Below, one piece after another: positions 1 to 9,527 of a DNA stretch of 64,000 nt; the stretch's first letter is position 1, and every line of letters begins with the position of its first letter. A program made the position numbers and the translations under genes. The notes under the pieces are model-generated. The model was not told where the DNA came from. It was given only the letters and a program-made list of their open reading frames with translations, and did no database searches. The stretch covers positions 2,741,501 to 2,805,500 of the forward strand of contig NZ_CP090066.1 in NCBI RefSeq assembly GCF_021391535.1, read 5' to 3'. This stretch comes from Aurantimonas sp. HBX-1. GTDB lineage: Bacteria > Pseudomonadota > Alphaproteobacteria > Rhizobiales > Rhizobiaceae.

Positions 1-1059
1 CGGCTTCAGCGTCGAGCCAGGCGAGCGCGACGCCCGCGTCAGGTCGACGAAGCCCTGCCGCTCGCGGTCGAACAGATCGGGCGAGCCGATATCGGCGATG
101 ATCTCGCCGGTGGCATGATCGGCGACGACGATGGCGAGGCTCACCGGCTTCTTCAGCGTCGCGGCCTTCTCCTTCGCATAGGCCTCGAGCCGCGCCTGCA
201 CGGCCTTGTCGATGGTGAGGTCGATGATCCTGCGGCCGGGATCGGCCGCCCGCAGCCGCTCCGCCGCATGTGCCGCCAGCATCGGCAGCGGCCGGCGCGA
301 CGGCGGCATCGCCTCGCGGCGGGCCCGCGCCGCCTCGTCCGGGTCGAGGAGGCCGAGCGCTTCCATCCGGTCGAGCACCCGGTCGCGCGCCGCCTTGGCG
401 CGCTCGGGAAAGCGGTCGGGGCGGTAGCGCTCGGGCGATTGCGGCAACGCGACCAGCAGCGCCGCCTCCGCCGCCGTCAGCCGCCGCGGCTCCTTGCCGA
501 AGAAGCTGAGGCTTGCCGCCCGAACGCCCTCGAGGTTGCCTCCATAGGGCGCCAGCTCGAGATAGAGTGACAGGATCTCGGCCTTCGTCCGGCTGCGCTC
601 CAGCGCGATGGCGGAAAGGATCTGCTCGAATTTCGCGGAAAAACTGCCGGTCGGCAGCCGGCCCAGCATCCGCGCCACCTGCATGGTCAGGGTCGAGCCG
701 CCGGAGACCACCCGCCCGTGCCGCACCGACTGCCAGAGCGCCCGGCCGAAAGCCACCGGATCGACCCCCGGATGCTCGGCGAAGCGCTTGTCCTCCCAGG
801 CGAGCAGCATGGCGAGGTAGCGCGGGTCGACGTCCTCGGCCCCGGCTGAAAGCCGCCAGCCGCCGTCGTCGTTGGCGAAGGCCCGCAGCAGTGCGCCGTC
901 CCGGTCGCGCACCTCGACGCCGGTGACCGGCGCCGCGAAGCCGGCGATGCGGTCGGCGACGCCGCGCTGGAAGGCCGACCAGGCGCTCCCCATCATGACG
1001 ATCGCCAGCAGCAGGGCCAGCACCCCGCCATGCGCCAGCCGCCTCAGCCGCGACACCAC
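1..1059 (-). CDS. pbpC: Penicillin-binding protein 1C, C-terminal part beyond window edge
   Basis: Bifunctional peptidoglycan glycosyltransferase/transpeptidase of the inner membrane, facing the periplasm. The reading frame stays open from a GTG at 1059 to the left edge. After a short basic N-terminus there is one hydrophobic segment. The glycosyltransferase-51 motifs EDKRFAEHPGVDP and GGSTLTMQVAR follow. At the very edge is SPGSTLKP, the start of the transpeptidase active site (Ser of S-x-x-K). The start GTG lies 23 bases past the stop of the macroglobulin gene with a GGGAG stretch in front, so the two are probably cotranscribed. The pairing of pbpC with a bacterial alpha-2-macroglobulin is well known. 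The transpeptidase and C-terminal domains are outside the window. A second GTG at 1056 is possible. Confidence 0.93.
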   Translation of the reverse strand, partial: MVSRLRRLAHGGVLALLLAIVMMGSAWSAFQRGVADRIAGFAAPVTGVEVRDRDGALLRAFANDDGGWRLSAGAEDVDPRYLAMLLAWEDKRFAEHPGVDPVAFGRALWQSVRHGRVVSGGSTLTMQVARMLGRLPTGSFSAKFEQILSAIALERSRTKAEILSLYLELAPYGGNLEGVRAASLSFFGKEPRRLTAAEAALLVALPQSPERYRPDRFPERAKAARDRVLDRMEALGLLDPDEAARARREAMPPSRRPLPMLAAHAAERLRAADPGRRIIDLTIDKAVQARLEAYAKEKAATLKKPVSLAIVVADHATGEIIADIGSPDLFDRERQGFVDLTRASRSPGSTLKP

Positions 1060-1081
1060 AAGCGCTCCCTGCCCTCGCGGC

Positions 1082-4000
1082 TCACCGCAGCGGGCCGATG
1101 ACGCTGACGCGGCTCTCGTCGGTGCGGCCGCGCCGGGTCGGGTCGTACATGTTCTCGACCAAAGCCGCCGGATGCACGAATTCGCCCGGCGACACCGCCC
1201 GGACGATATAGGCGAAGCGCCGCGTCGCGGTGTCGTCGGCGCCCTGGTCGATGGCGGCGAGGAAGCGGTCGGCGCGGAACTCGGTGTGCGCCGCCTCGCC
1301 GGTCAGCTCCAGCCAGTCGAGCGCCGCCACGTCGCCGCCGCGCAGGATCGCCGGGTTGTCGATCTCGAAGCCCGCCGGCAGCGGATCGTCGATGATCAGC
1401 CGCGCCGGCCCGGCATCGACCGGGGTCATCTCGACCACCGCCACCAGCCGGTCGCCCTGGCCGATCTCGGACGGGTCGGCGAGCTCGCCCTCCAGCGTGT
1501 AGTAGCTGCGGCTGATCGCATAGCCGTCGACGGAGGCGGGCGGCGCCACCTCGGGCACGCCGCGCAGCGTCACCTCGGCGGTCACCGGCGTCGCCGCCCG
1601 GTTGGCAAGGTCGAGCCCGGCGGCAAGGCCGGCGGCATCGAAGGCCCGTGAGTAGACGCCGTCGTGGTCCTGGCCGTCGACGGTGAGCCGCGGCGGGTTG
1701 CGGCCGAGCAGCGCGTGGGCGGCGAGCAGCGACCAGGCGTCCTCCTGCGTGCTGGTATGGCGCCGCTCCTGGCGCCCGGCATTGACCCGCTGCAGCAGCC
1801 CGTCGAAGCTGAGGCCGTCGACGTCCGTCTCGAGGCCCAGCGTCAGGATCGCGGCATCGTCGCGCAGCGCGGTGCCGTAGTCGCTGCGGTCGGCGATCGG
1901 GGTCATGCCCGCCTCGGACGCGTCGATCGCCGCGCGGAACACCCGCTCCGCCCTCACCCGGTCGCCGTAGAGCGCCAGCGCCGCGGCGATCTGCGCCTTG
2001 GCGAGCGGGGTGCGGAAATTGTCCAGCTCGTTGTCGACATAGTAGCGCAGGTCGCCGATCGCCGCGCGGCCGTCGCGGGCGAGCACGTAATAGGCATAGG
2101 CGACGGGGCCGAAGTCCGGCGATTCCGGCAGATAGGCGAGGCTGTTGCGCAGATTGTCGATCGCCAGGGTGAAGGCGGTCTCGGGTACCGCGTAACCCGC
2201 CTCCCGCGCACGGGTCAGGAAGTCGGTGACATAGGCGTCGAGCCAGAGGTCGCCGTAATCGGGCTGCCACAGGCCGAAGCCGCCGTTCGACGCCTGGTTG
2301 GCGAGCACCCCGGCGATCGCCTCGTCGACCCGCTTGCGCACGTCCTCGGTGCGGCCGAGCCCGGCGGCGAGGATGGTCGGGTCGAGATAGACCAGTGGCA
2401 TCGCGCGGCTGGTGATCTGCTCAGTGCAGCCATAGGGATAGCGGTCCAGCGCCCGCACGACGCCGGCGACGTCGAACTCGGCGGCGCCGGTGACCGTCAG
2501 CGTCGCCGCGCCGGTGCCGGGCACGAGGTCGGCGAAGATGTCCGGGTCGAGCGCCAGGCGGCCGCCATTGGCGGCCAGCACGACGCGGCTCCGCTCCACG
2601 GTCTCCGGCGCGATCGAGCGCACCGGCACCGAGAAGGCCTTGGTCAGGACCTCGCCGTCCGGCAGGGTGAGCGCCACCTCGAAGGCGGCGTCGCCGATCG
2701 CCTCCGCCGTCACCGGCAGCATGAACCGCTCGCGCGCCCCTTCGGCAAGGTCGAGGCGCGTTGCGGCCTCGCCGCCGAGCGAGACGATGCCGGTCCCGCC
2801 GGTCAGCGACAGGCCGACCTCGCCGCTCGGGCCCTCGACATGGGTGACGTCGATGGCGATGCGAGACGTGTCGCCCGGCGCCAGGAAGCGCGGCCGGCTC
2901 ACGGCGATCACCACCGGGTCGCGCACCAGCATGTCGGCGCTGGCCTCGCCGACGCCGGTCTTGCTCCAGGCGAGCGCCATCAGCTTCAGCGAGCCGTTGA
3001 AGTCCGGAATGTCGAGCGGCACGCTGGCCCTGCCGTCGGCACCGACGGTGACGATGCCGGAGAACAGCGCCACCAGCTCGTCCATCGGCGGCGGCGACTC
3101 GTAGTTGCCGCTGGCGTCGCCGCCCGAGCGCACCGTGCCGGGCGCCCCCTGCATCCGGTCGATCAGCTTGGAATAGAGGTCGCGGATCTCGACGCCGAGG
3201 CGCCGCTGGCCGAAATAATAGCCCGACAGCGACGGCGGCTCGAACTGCGTGATGTTGAGGATGCCCTCGTCCACCGCCGCCAGCGTCAGATAGGCGGTCT
3301 CGCCCGGCCGGACGCCGCCCACCGCCACCGAAACGTCGACCTGCCGGCGCGGCTCGATCTTGTCCGGCGCGGTGATCGCCACGGACAGCTGGCGCTCGCC
3401 CGGGTCGACGCTCGCATGGGCAAGGCCGATGGCGCGGCCCGGCATGCGCTTGGCGTCGAGATCCATCGGCCGGTAGACGATGGCGGCGATATAGGCGCCC
3501 GCCCCCCATTCGGGGGTCACCTCGAGCGTCACCTCGCCGCCCTCCGCGCCGATTTCGGCGGTGCGGGTCTCGATCACGCTCTCGCCCATCACCAGCACTT
3601 CCGCCGTTCCGGCAAAGCGCGGCTCGATATGCACGGTCGCGGTGTCGCCGACTGCGTAGCGCGGCTTGTCGAGCGACACGCGGGCCATGTCGGGCGTGTC
3701 CATCGAGGACGCGGCGACGTACCAGCCGGCATCGAAGCCGGCGCTCGCCGGCAGCGCGGCGCCGCCGGGATCGGTCAGCGACAGCTCGTATTCGCCCCAT
3801 TCGACCGGCAGCGACAACGACGCGGGGGCGTCCGCCGCGATGTCGATCGTGCCGCTGGCGACGCGCTCGCCGCTGCGCACCGGCTCGTAGTTCCAGCTGC
3901 CGGCGGTCGAGTACCACTGGAACTGGGTGGTGATCTTCTCCAGCCGCCATTCCACCCCGGCGAGCGACTGGCGTTCGCCGGCCGCGTCGATGGCGATCAC

Positions 4001-6562
4001 GTCGAAGCCGGCCTCGGCGCCCTCGGCCACGGCGCCATCGAAACGTGGCTTGAGGCCGAGCCGCGGCGCCGACCCGGCGAGCGGCAGCGCGAGCGTGCGC
4101 TCCACCGGCCGGCCGGCGGCGTCGGTGACGCGCACCTGCAGCGACGCGGTCACCGGCTTCGTCGTCGCCGGCGCGTCGAACGGGGTCAACGCCAGGGTGG
4201 CGTTGCCGTCGGCATCGGTGGTGGCGGTCTCGAAAGGCTGGCGGAGCGCCGTCGCCTCGTCGCCGGCGAGGCCGAAGCGGTAGCCGGGGAAGGCCTCGAT
4301 GGCGTCGGCCGCGGTCAGCACCGCCTCGCCGCCGACCTCGAGCTCGCCGGCCGGCGCGCCGAAGAGATAGCGCACCGCCACGTCGATGGTCGGCGGCGAG
4401 GCCGGATCGAGCGTCTCGGCCGAGGCGTCGAGGTCGAAGTCGATCGTCTCCGGCTCGAAATCCTCCACGATGATGGTCTTTTCGGCGAGCGCCGGCTGCT
4501 TCGGATCGGTGTGCAGCGCCACCTTCCAGACGCCGCGCATGGCGTTGTCCGGCAGGTCGAGATCCCAGACGAAGCCGCCGGCGCCCTCATCGGTGATCTG
4601 CCGGCGGGTGAACTCGACGCCGTCCGGCCGCGTCGCGATGCCGGTCAGCGTCAGGCCCTCGACCGCCGCGCCCGTGGCGTTGCGGACCGTGCCGGTGAAG
4701 AAGGCGGTGTCGCCGGTGCGGTAGATGCCGCGCTCGGCGGTGAGGAAGATGTCGAGCGGCCCGGCCGGCGCACGACCGCCGACGCCGCGGTCGGTGAGGT
4801 CGAAGGGCGCCTGCGTCATGTCGAGGAAGACGAAGTCGTCCCCGCCTCTGTCGGCGGTCAGCACTGACGGGCGGTCGCCGCCGGTGCCGCGCAGCAGCCC
4901 GGCGGGAAAGCGCGCATGGCCGTCCGCGTCGGTCGTCGCCGCGCCGAGCACCTGGTTGTTGACCGCGACGAGTTCGAGCCGGGCGCCCTCGATCGGCGCC
5001 GCGGTGCCGAGCGAGCGGGCGAGCACGTGGAACCCGTCCTCGGCGGCGAAGCTGGTCAGGCCGATGTCGCTGACCACGAACCACTGGGTCGCCAGCGTGT
5101 CCTGGTATTGCGGGCCGTTCTTGGCCCTGGCGGAGAGGATGTAGACGCCGGGCTCGATCGTCTCGGCGATGGCCGAGACAGGGATCGCGGTGGTCACCTC
5201 TTCATTGGTCTCCCGCGCGACGTCGACCGTGCCGGTCCATACGTCCTCGCCGCTGTCGCTCGCCACCTCGTCGATCTGCCAGTCCGACAGGCCGCGCAGG
5301 AAGCGCTCGTCGCCGATGACGCGCGACAGGGCGCGGTCGCCGATGCGCTGCAGCCGCGCCTCGATCCGGTCGGTGTTGATCGTCGTCACCGGGATCGTCG
5401 CCTCGCCGCCGGCCGGCAGCACGTAGGCATTGGTGGCAAAGCGCACCGACGGATCGCGGTCGCGGACATAGATGCTGAGCTCGGCCGGCCGGCCCAGCGT
5501 CTCGCCGTCGATCGCCGTGATGCCGGCGCGCGCGACGATGCGGTAGCGCTCGCCATGGGTGACGCCGTCGACGCAGATCTGGTTGCCGCTGGCGGTCACC
5601 GGCAGATTGTCGCCGCCCTCGACGCTGACATAGTCGCCGGCGTTCTCTGAACTCGTCAGCGTGCCGGACAGCGTGTCGGAGAAGGTGAGGCAGATGCGGG
5701 GGCTGGCGGCATTGTTGTCGACCGTGTGCTCGACGATGCGGAAGCCATGCTCGGCGACCACCGCATCGAGCCGGTCCTCTACCGAGGCGACATCGGCGAT
5801 GGCGACGCTGGCGCGGTAGCTGCGGATCGCCAGCTTCCAGTCCTGCTTCGCCTCGAAGCTGGCGCCCAGCGCCCGCAGCGCGTCGGCCCGCTCGTCGTCG
5901 CTCGCGGCGACCAGATAGGCGTTGACGGCGCCCAGCTCGCGGAACCGGTCGTTCTGCGGCCGCTCGGAATATTGCTCGGGATTGTAGGCGAGCGCCGCAT
6001 CCGACAGTCCCAGCCAGGCGCGGTGGTCGAGCGGGTCACGCTGCAGCGCCTCGCGCCAGGCGCGGATCGCCTCCGGATAGGACAAAGCGGCGGCGGCACG
6101 GGCCGCCAGGCTGTCGGCGGTGACTTCGCCAAAGCTGCTGTCGCGGTCGGCGCCGGCGAGTTCCAGCCGCAGCCGCCGCGCCTCGTCGAGCGTCGCGCGC
6201 GGCAGGAAGTCGAGCTCGGCCTCGCGCGCCGCGATCGAATCGTCGTCCACCGTCGCCGCGGCGACCACCTTGCCGGATATGGCGCCGGCGACGCGGCGCA
6301 GTTCGCCCTCCTCCTCCTTCAAGAAGCACCAGCGGCTGTTGGTGTTGAGGGTAAAGGCCTTGCAGCGCCGGTCGCCGAGGCAGGCGGCGGTGCAGAGATC
6401 GAGGTCGACATCCTTGAGGATGTCGTAGTCGCGGCCGAAATAGTCGGCGCCCTCGGTGGTGACGATGCGTCGCTCGGCGACCTGCGCCCCTGCGGGCGCG
6501 GCCAGGACCAGTGCGAGGACGAGCGCGGCGAGCGCCGCTGACAGAGTGCCGATGACGCGCAT
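1082..6562 (-). CDS. Bacterial alpha-2-macroglobulin with N-terminal PAN domain and thioester
   Basis: Large periplasmic protease-trapping protein of about 1,826 residues, thought to shield the cell when the wall is breached and PBP1C repairs it. From ATG 6562 the protein starts with a signal peptide (MRVIGTLSAALAALVLALVL...APAGAQ) without a lipobox cysteine, so it looks soluble rather than lipid-anchored. A Cys-rich PAN/apple-like segment follows at about residues 28-85, then a helical stretch, then the repeated MG and bait regions. The thioester motif GCTEQ has its cysteine at about residue 1379 (codon 2426-2428), so this is the thioester-bearing class. An in-frame ATG at 6586 adds eight residues, but 6562 has a GGGAG ribosome site and gives a clean signal peptide. 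The gene is immediately upstream of pbpC on the same strand. Confidence 0.94.
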   Translation of the reverse strand: MRVIGTLSAALAALVLALVLAAPAGAQVAERRIVTTEGADYFGRDYDILKDVDLDLCTAACLGDRRCKAFTLNTNSRWCFLKEEEGELRRVAGAISGKVVAAATVDDDSIAAREAELDFLPRATLDEARRLRLELAGADRDSSFGEVTADSLAARAAAALSYPEAIRAWREALQRDPLDHRAWLGLSDAALAYNPEQYSERPQNDRFRELGAVNAYLVAASDDERADALRALGASFEAKQDWKLAIRSYRASVAIADVASVEDRLDAVVAEHGFRIVEHTVDNNAASPRICLTFSDTLSGTLTSSENAGDYVSVEGGDNLPVTASGNQICVDGVTHGERYRIVARAGITAIDGETLGRPAELSIYVRDRDPSVRFATNAYVLPAGGEATIPVTTINTDRIEARLQRIGDRALSRVIGDERFLRGLSDWQIDEVASDSGEDVWTGTVDVARETNEEVTTAIPVSAIAETIEPGVYILSARAKNGPQYQDTLATQWFVVSDIGLTSFAAEDGFHVLARSLGTAAPIEGARLELVAVNNQVLGAATTDADGHARFPAGLLRGTGGDRPSVLTADRGGDDFVFLDMTQAPFDLTDRGVGGRAPAGPLDIFLTAERGIYRTGDTAFFTGTVRNATGAAVEGLTLTGIATRPDGVEFTRRQITDEGAGGFVWDLDLPDNAMRGVWKVALHTDPKQPALAEKTIIVEDFEPETIDFDLDASAETLDPASPPTIDVAVRYLFGAPAGELEVGGEAVLTAADAIEAFPGYRFGLAGDEATALRQPFETATTDADGNATLALTPFDAPATTKPVTASLQVRVTDAAGRPVERTLALPLAGSAPRLGLKPRFDGAVAEGAEAGFDVIAIDAAGERQSLAGVEWRLEKITTQFQWYSTAGSWNYEPVRSGERVASGTIDIAADAPASLSLPVEWGEYELSLTDPGGAALPASAGFDAGWYVAASSMDTPDMARVSLDKPRYAVGDTATVHIEPRFAGTAEVLVMGESVIETRTAEIGAEGGEVTLEVTPEWGAGAYIAAIVYRPMDLDAKRMPGRAIGLAHASVDPGERQLSVAITAPDKIEPRRQVDVSVAVGGVRPGETAYLTLAAVDEGILNITQFEPPSLSGYYFGQRRLGVEIRDLYSKLIDRMQGAPGTVRSGGDASGNYESPPPMDELVALFSGIVTVGADGRASVPLDIPDFNGSLKLMALAWSKTGVGEASADMLVRDPVVIAVSRPRFLAPGDTSRIAIDVTHVEGPSGEVGLSLTGGTGIVSLGGEAATRLDLAEGARERFMLPVTAEAIGDAAFEVALTLPDGEVLTKAFSVPVRSIAPETVERSRVVLAANGGRLALDPDIFADLVPGTGAATLTVTGAAEFDVAGVVRALDRYPYGCTEQITSRAMPLVYLDPTILAAGLGRTEDVRKRVDEAIAGVLANQASNGGFGLWQPDYGDLWLDAYVTDFLTRAREAGYAVPETAFTLAIDNLRNSLAYLPESPDFGPVAYAYYVLARDGRAAIGDLRYYVDNELDNFRTPLAKAQIAAALALYGDRVRAERVFRAAIDASEAGMTPIADRSDYGTALRDDAAILTLGLETDVDGLSFDGLLQRVNAGRQERRHTSTQEDAWSLLAAHALLGRNPPRLTVDGQDHDGVYSRAFDAAGLAAGLDLANRAATPVTAEVTLRGVPEVAPPASVDGYAISRSYYTLEGELADPSEIGQGDRLVAVVEMTPVDAGPARLIIDDPLPAGFEIDNPAILRGGDVAALDWLELTGEAAHTEFRADRFLAAIDQGADDTATRRFAYIVRAVSPGEFVHPAALVENMYDPTRRGRTDESRVSVIGPLR

Positions 6563-6705
6563 GCCTGATCTCCCGCCGGGACACATCCCTAGGGAAGATT
6601 ATGCCGGCCCGCTGTCATGCGCCAGCCGGAATCCGCTCGACCCACGGCCCTCTCCCGCCCCGCCGAAACGCCGGCGGGCAGGTTGTCATGCCGGGCGCGA
6701 AGGAC

Positions 6706-7350
6706 TCAGCCGGCGAGCTGCGCCAGCAGCTTGCGGCCTTCGACGATCTGGTCTTCGTTGATCGTGTGGGCGTTGCCCGGATAGAGCTTCGCCGTCACCG
6801 CCGCGCCGCGCTTCTGCAGGTGCTCGGCCGTCTCGCGGACCCGCACGGCCGGGATGAACGGGTCGCGCTCCGAGCAGCCGAGGAACACCGGCACGCCCGT
6901 CAGGTCCGCCGGCGTCTCCCGGTCCGCGACGGTAGGCCCGATCAGCCCGCCGCTGAAGCCGAGCAGCGCGCCGACGCGGTCCGGATGGCGGGCGAGATAT
7001 TCCGCCGAAAGGCAGGCGCCCTGCGAGAAGCCGGCGAGCACGACGCGTTCGCGCCCGAAGCCCTGCACGGCAAGACCGTCGAGGATCTCGCCGACCCGTG
7101 CGAGCGCCGCCGACAGCGCCGGCTCGTTGGCGGCCAGCGGCTCCATGAACGGCCGCGGGTACCAGGCGCCGCCGTCGGCCTGCGGCGCGAAATAGGCGAT
7201 TCCATCCTCGCCGAGTGCCGGGCCGAGGCCGATAATGTCCTCGGCCGAGCCGCCGCGCCCGTGCAGGCAGACCACCGCCAGCCTCGCCCGGTCGAGCGAT
7301 GCCCCCGCCGACAACAGGCGGAGGCGGGCGGCGAACATGTCGTTGGTCAT
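6706..7350 (-). CDS. Phospholipase/carboxylesterase-type alpha/beta hydrolase
   Basis: Small serine hydrolase of 214 residues, cytoplasmic (no signal peptide). The catalytic triad is visible: Ser109 in GFSQG, Asp163 in ERDPFIP and His195 in NAHTI. The oxyanion-hole stretch LHGRGG is at residues 29-34. It lies 10 bases downstream of the ring-cleaving dioxygenase on the same strand, so the two form an operon. The same pair (hydrolase plus VOC dioxygenase) occurs as MhqD/MhqO in Bacillus subtilis, where it is induced by quinones. A role in detoxifying quinones or other aromatic electrophiles is therefore likely, but the substrate is unknown. No MarR-type regulator is next to it. Confidence 0.88.
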   Translation of the reverse strand: MTNDMFAARLRLLSAGASLDRARLAVVCLHGRGGSAEDIIGLGPALGEDGIAYFAPQADGGAWYPRPFMEPLAANEPALSAALARVGEILDGLAVQGFGRERVVLAGFSQGACLSAEYLARHPDRVGALLGFSGGLIGPTVADRETPADLTGVPVFLGCSERDPFIPAVRVRETAEHLQKRGAAVTAKLYPGNAHTINEDQIVEGRKLLAQLAG

Positions 7351-7360
7351 CGTCGTTTCC

Positions 7361-8308
7361 TCAGGTCAGCGGCTTCAGATTGGCCTCGATGGACGCGCGC
7401 CTGCCTTCCAGGAAGGGCGGCAGCGCCAGGCTCTCGCCGAGACTCTCCATCGGCTCGTCGACCGCGAAGCCCGGCCCGTCCGTGGCGATCTCGAACAGGA
7501 TGCCGTTCGGCTCGCGGAAATACAGCGAGCGGAAGTAGTAGCGCTCCACCTCGCCGCTCGACGGCAGGCGGAAACCTTTCAGCCGCTCGGTCCACTGGTG
7601 CAGTTCCTCGACGTCGGCGGCGCGGAAGGCGACGTGGTGGACGCCGCCGGCACCCTGGCCGGCCTGCGGCAGGCCCGGCTCGACGGCGACGTGCAGCTCC
7701 GCCGCCGGCCCGCCCTCGCCCATCTCGAAGACATGCACCGTCGCGCCGCCATCCTGGTAGCTGCGCACCTCGCGCATGTTCATCAGCGCCGTCAGGACGG
7801 ACGCGGTGCGCGACAGGTCCGGCACCGAGAGGGTGATCGGCCCGAGGCCGCGGATCTGGTGCTCGGCCGGCACGGTGCTGGCGTCCCACGGATTGGCCTC
7901 GCCGGCGCCGCCGTCGTCGACCAGCCGCAGGCGCTGGCCCTCCGGATCCTCGAAGTCGAGGGAGGCGCGGCCGTCGAGGTCGCGGATCTCGCCGACGCTG
8001 GCGCCGGCCGCCGCCAGCCGGTCGCGCCAGTAGACGAGGCTTTCGGCGCCCGCCACCCGCAGCCCGGTGCGCGAGATGGCGTGGGTGCCGCGCCGCTCGC
8101 GCGGGGCCGGCCAGTCGAAGAAGGTGATGTCGGTGCCGGGCGTCGCCTTCCCGTCCGCGTAGAACAGATGGTATGCGCTCGTGTCGTCCTGGTTGACCGT
8201 CTTCTTGACCAGCCGCAGCCCGAGCAGCTGCGTGTAGAAGCGCAGGTTGCCCGGCGCGTCGGCGGTGATCGCGGTCAGGTGATGGATGCCTTTGAGGGCG
8301 AGGGACAT
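7361..8308 (-). CDS. VOC-family ring-cleaving dioxygenase (MhqO/LinE-like)
   Basis: Metal-dependent dioxygenase of 315 residues with two vicinal-oxygen-chelate (glyoxalase-like) modules. Metal ligands expected for the family are present: His9/His10 in GIHHLT, His224/His225 in GVHHVAF and Glu273 in LFEIATDG. Members cleave hydroquinones and related aromatics. ATG 8308 was chosen because it has a GGAGA ribosome site and the first VOC motif follows at once. A longer open frame extends upstream but overlaps the divergent promoter region and has no family similarity. It is followed by the alpha/beta hydrolase gene, with which it should be cotranscribed. Confidence 0.9.
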   Translation of the reverse strand: MSLALKGIHHLTAITADAPGNLRFYTQLLGLRLVKKTVNQDDTSAYHLFYADGKATPGTDITFFDWPAPRERRGTHAISRTGLRVAGAESLVYWRDRLAAAGASVGEIRDLDGRASLDFEDPEGQRLRLVDDGGAGEANPWDASTVPAEHQIRGLGPITLSVPDLSRTASVLTALMNMREVRSYQDGGATVHVFEMGEGGPAAELHVAVEPGLPQAGQGAGGVHHVAFRAADVEELHQWTERLKGFRLPSSGEVERYYFRSLYFREPNGILFEIATDGPGFAVDEPMESLGESLALPPFLEGRRASIEANLKPLT

Positions 8309-8465
8309 GGCCGTCTCCGTTGCGTTCCGTTTGCTGGCCCCAGATAAGCGGGCTCGGGACACCGATTGAAAGGGCGCTGCGCGTGACGAATCGTCTTCGT
8401 TTGGTGAACGGCCGTTGTCTCGAACCGACCCAGCGGGAAGGCGCCGCGCCGCGAGCCCTCGTCCG

Positions 8466-9104
8466 ATGACCCGCCTGAGCCTCGGCAGTCTCGCCGAGAC
8501 GATCCTCGCCCGCCGGGGCACCGGCCGCTTCGTCGTCGCCATCGCCGGCTCGCCGGGCTCCGGCAAGAGCACGACCGCCGAAATGCTGGTCGACCGGCTG
8601 AACGCCGCCTCGCCCGGCATCGCCGACATATTGCCGATGGACGGCTTCCATTACGACGACCTGGTGCTGGAGGCGCGCGGCGACCGGCCCCGCAAGGGCG
8701 CGCCGCACACGTTCGACGTCGATGGGCTGGCGGTGATGCTGGACCGGCTCAGGGCGGACGACGGCCGTTCGGTCGCCGTGCCGGTCTTCGACCGGGCCAT
8801 CGAGATCGCCCGCGCGGGGGCGCGCATCATCGCGCCGGGCGCTAGGATCATCATAGTCGAGGGCAACTACCTGCTGCTAGACCACCCGGACTGGGCGGCG
8901 CTGCGCACCCGCTTCGACCAGACCGTCATGCTCGACGTGCCCGAGCCGGTGCTGCGCCGGCGCCTCACCGAACGCTGGCTGGGCTTCGGCCTCACCGGCC
9001 CGGCGCTGGCCGACAAGCTCGAGGGCAACGATTTGCCGAACATGCGGCTGGTGCTGGAGCGGAGCGTTCCGGCGGACATCGTGGTGGCGAACGACGAGGC
9101 TTGA
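8466..9104 (+). CDS. P-loop kinase of the uridine kinase/pantothenate kinase fold
   Basis: Small-molecule kinase of 212 residues. The Walker A motif GSPGSGKST is at residues 28-36. MDGFHYDD at about residue 60 is the substrate/Walker B-like motif typical of uridine kinase and FrcK-like proteins, and [12 protein letters not shown] at about 135 is the second strand of the core. The closest family I recognise is the nucleoside/fructose kinase-like group found in rhizobia, but no sugar transporter is adjacent, so the substrate is open. ATG 8466 is preferred to an in-frame TTG at 8415, which would add 17 poorly conserved residues. The gene is divergent from the dioxygenase and convergent with dgkA. 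Confidence 0.82.
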   Translation: MTRLSLGSLAETILARRGTGRFVVAIAGSPGSGKSTTAEMLVDRLNAASPGIADILPMDGFHYDDLVLEARGDRPRKGAPHTFDVDGLAVMLDRLRADDGRSVAVPVFDRAIEIARAGARIIAPGARIIIVEGNYLLLDHPDWAALRTRFDQTVMLDVPEPVLRRRLTERWLGFGLTGPALADKLEGNDLPNMRLVLERSVPADIVVANDEA

Positions 9105-9121
9105 AGGCGGGCGGCGATGCG

Positions 9122-9140
9122 CGCGCCGTCGGGCGGCGCG
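9122..9140. terminator. Bidirectional hairpin between kinase gene and dgkA
   Basis: Perfect 7-bp inverted repeat (CGCGCCG, 5-base loop, CGGCGCG) in the 36-bp gap between two convergent genes, ending right at the dgkA stop codon. The stem is GC-rich without a long T run, as is usual in high-GC genomes. Confidence 0.55.
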
Positions 9141-9527
9141 TCAGCCGGCGAGCGCCAGGATCACCATCAGGACGTTCGCGAGGATCAGGCAGCCGACCGC
9201 GAGGGAGCCGAGATCCTTGGCGTTCCGGGCGAATGGCGACCAGTCGGGCGACAGCCGGTCGACGATGCGCTCGATCGCCGTGTTCAGCGCCTCGACGGCG
9301 ACCAGCGCCAGCAGCAGGATGCCCTGGACCAGCCAGGCCGCCAGCGACGCGCCGCCATAGGCAAGCGCCGCGAAGACCAGCGCGCCGAAGGCGAGCTCGT
9401 GGCGGAAGGCCGGCTCGCCGAGGAGGCAGCGCAGCCCGGCAAGCGAGTAGCCCGTCGCCGCGACGAGGTGGCGAAGCCCGGTATGTTTCGGCGGGACGGT
9501 GCGATCGCGGACGGCGTCGAGGCTCAT
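9141..9527 (-). CDS. dgkA: Diacylglycerol kinase, prokaryotic type
   Basis: Integral membrane diacylglycerol kinase of 128 residues, the usual size, with three predicted membrane segments. The family signature is clear at about residues 78-110: EALNTAIERIVDRLSPDW, then ARNAKDLGSLAV. It phosphorylates diacylglycerol to phosphatidic acid. Its start overlaps the stop of eptA by 4 bases (ATGA), so the two are translationally coupled. This fits the chemistry, because phosphoethanolamine transfer from phosphatidylethanolamine releases diacylglycerol that DgkA recycles. The eptA-dgkA pairing next to a ColRS/PmrAB-type system is known in other Gram-negative bacteria. Confidence 0.95.
   Translation of the reverse strand: MSLDAVRDRTVPPKHTGLRHLVAATGYSLAGLRCLLGEPAFRHELAFGALVFAALAYGGASLAAWLVQGILLLALVAVEALNTAIERIVDRLSPDWSPFARNAKDLGSLAVGCLILANVLMVILALAG

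Noticed and set aside
1664..4867. 1,067-codon open frame on the plus strand
   Set aside because: It lies antisense to the macroglobulin gene and is Arg/His/Gly-rich with no domain; it results from high GC at third codon positions.
8309..8629. Upstream extension of the ring-cleaving dioxygenase frame
   Set aside because: It would overlap the divergent kinase gene; the ribosome site and family start support ATG 8308.
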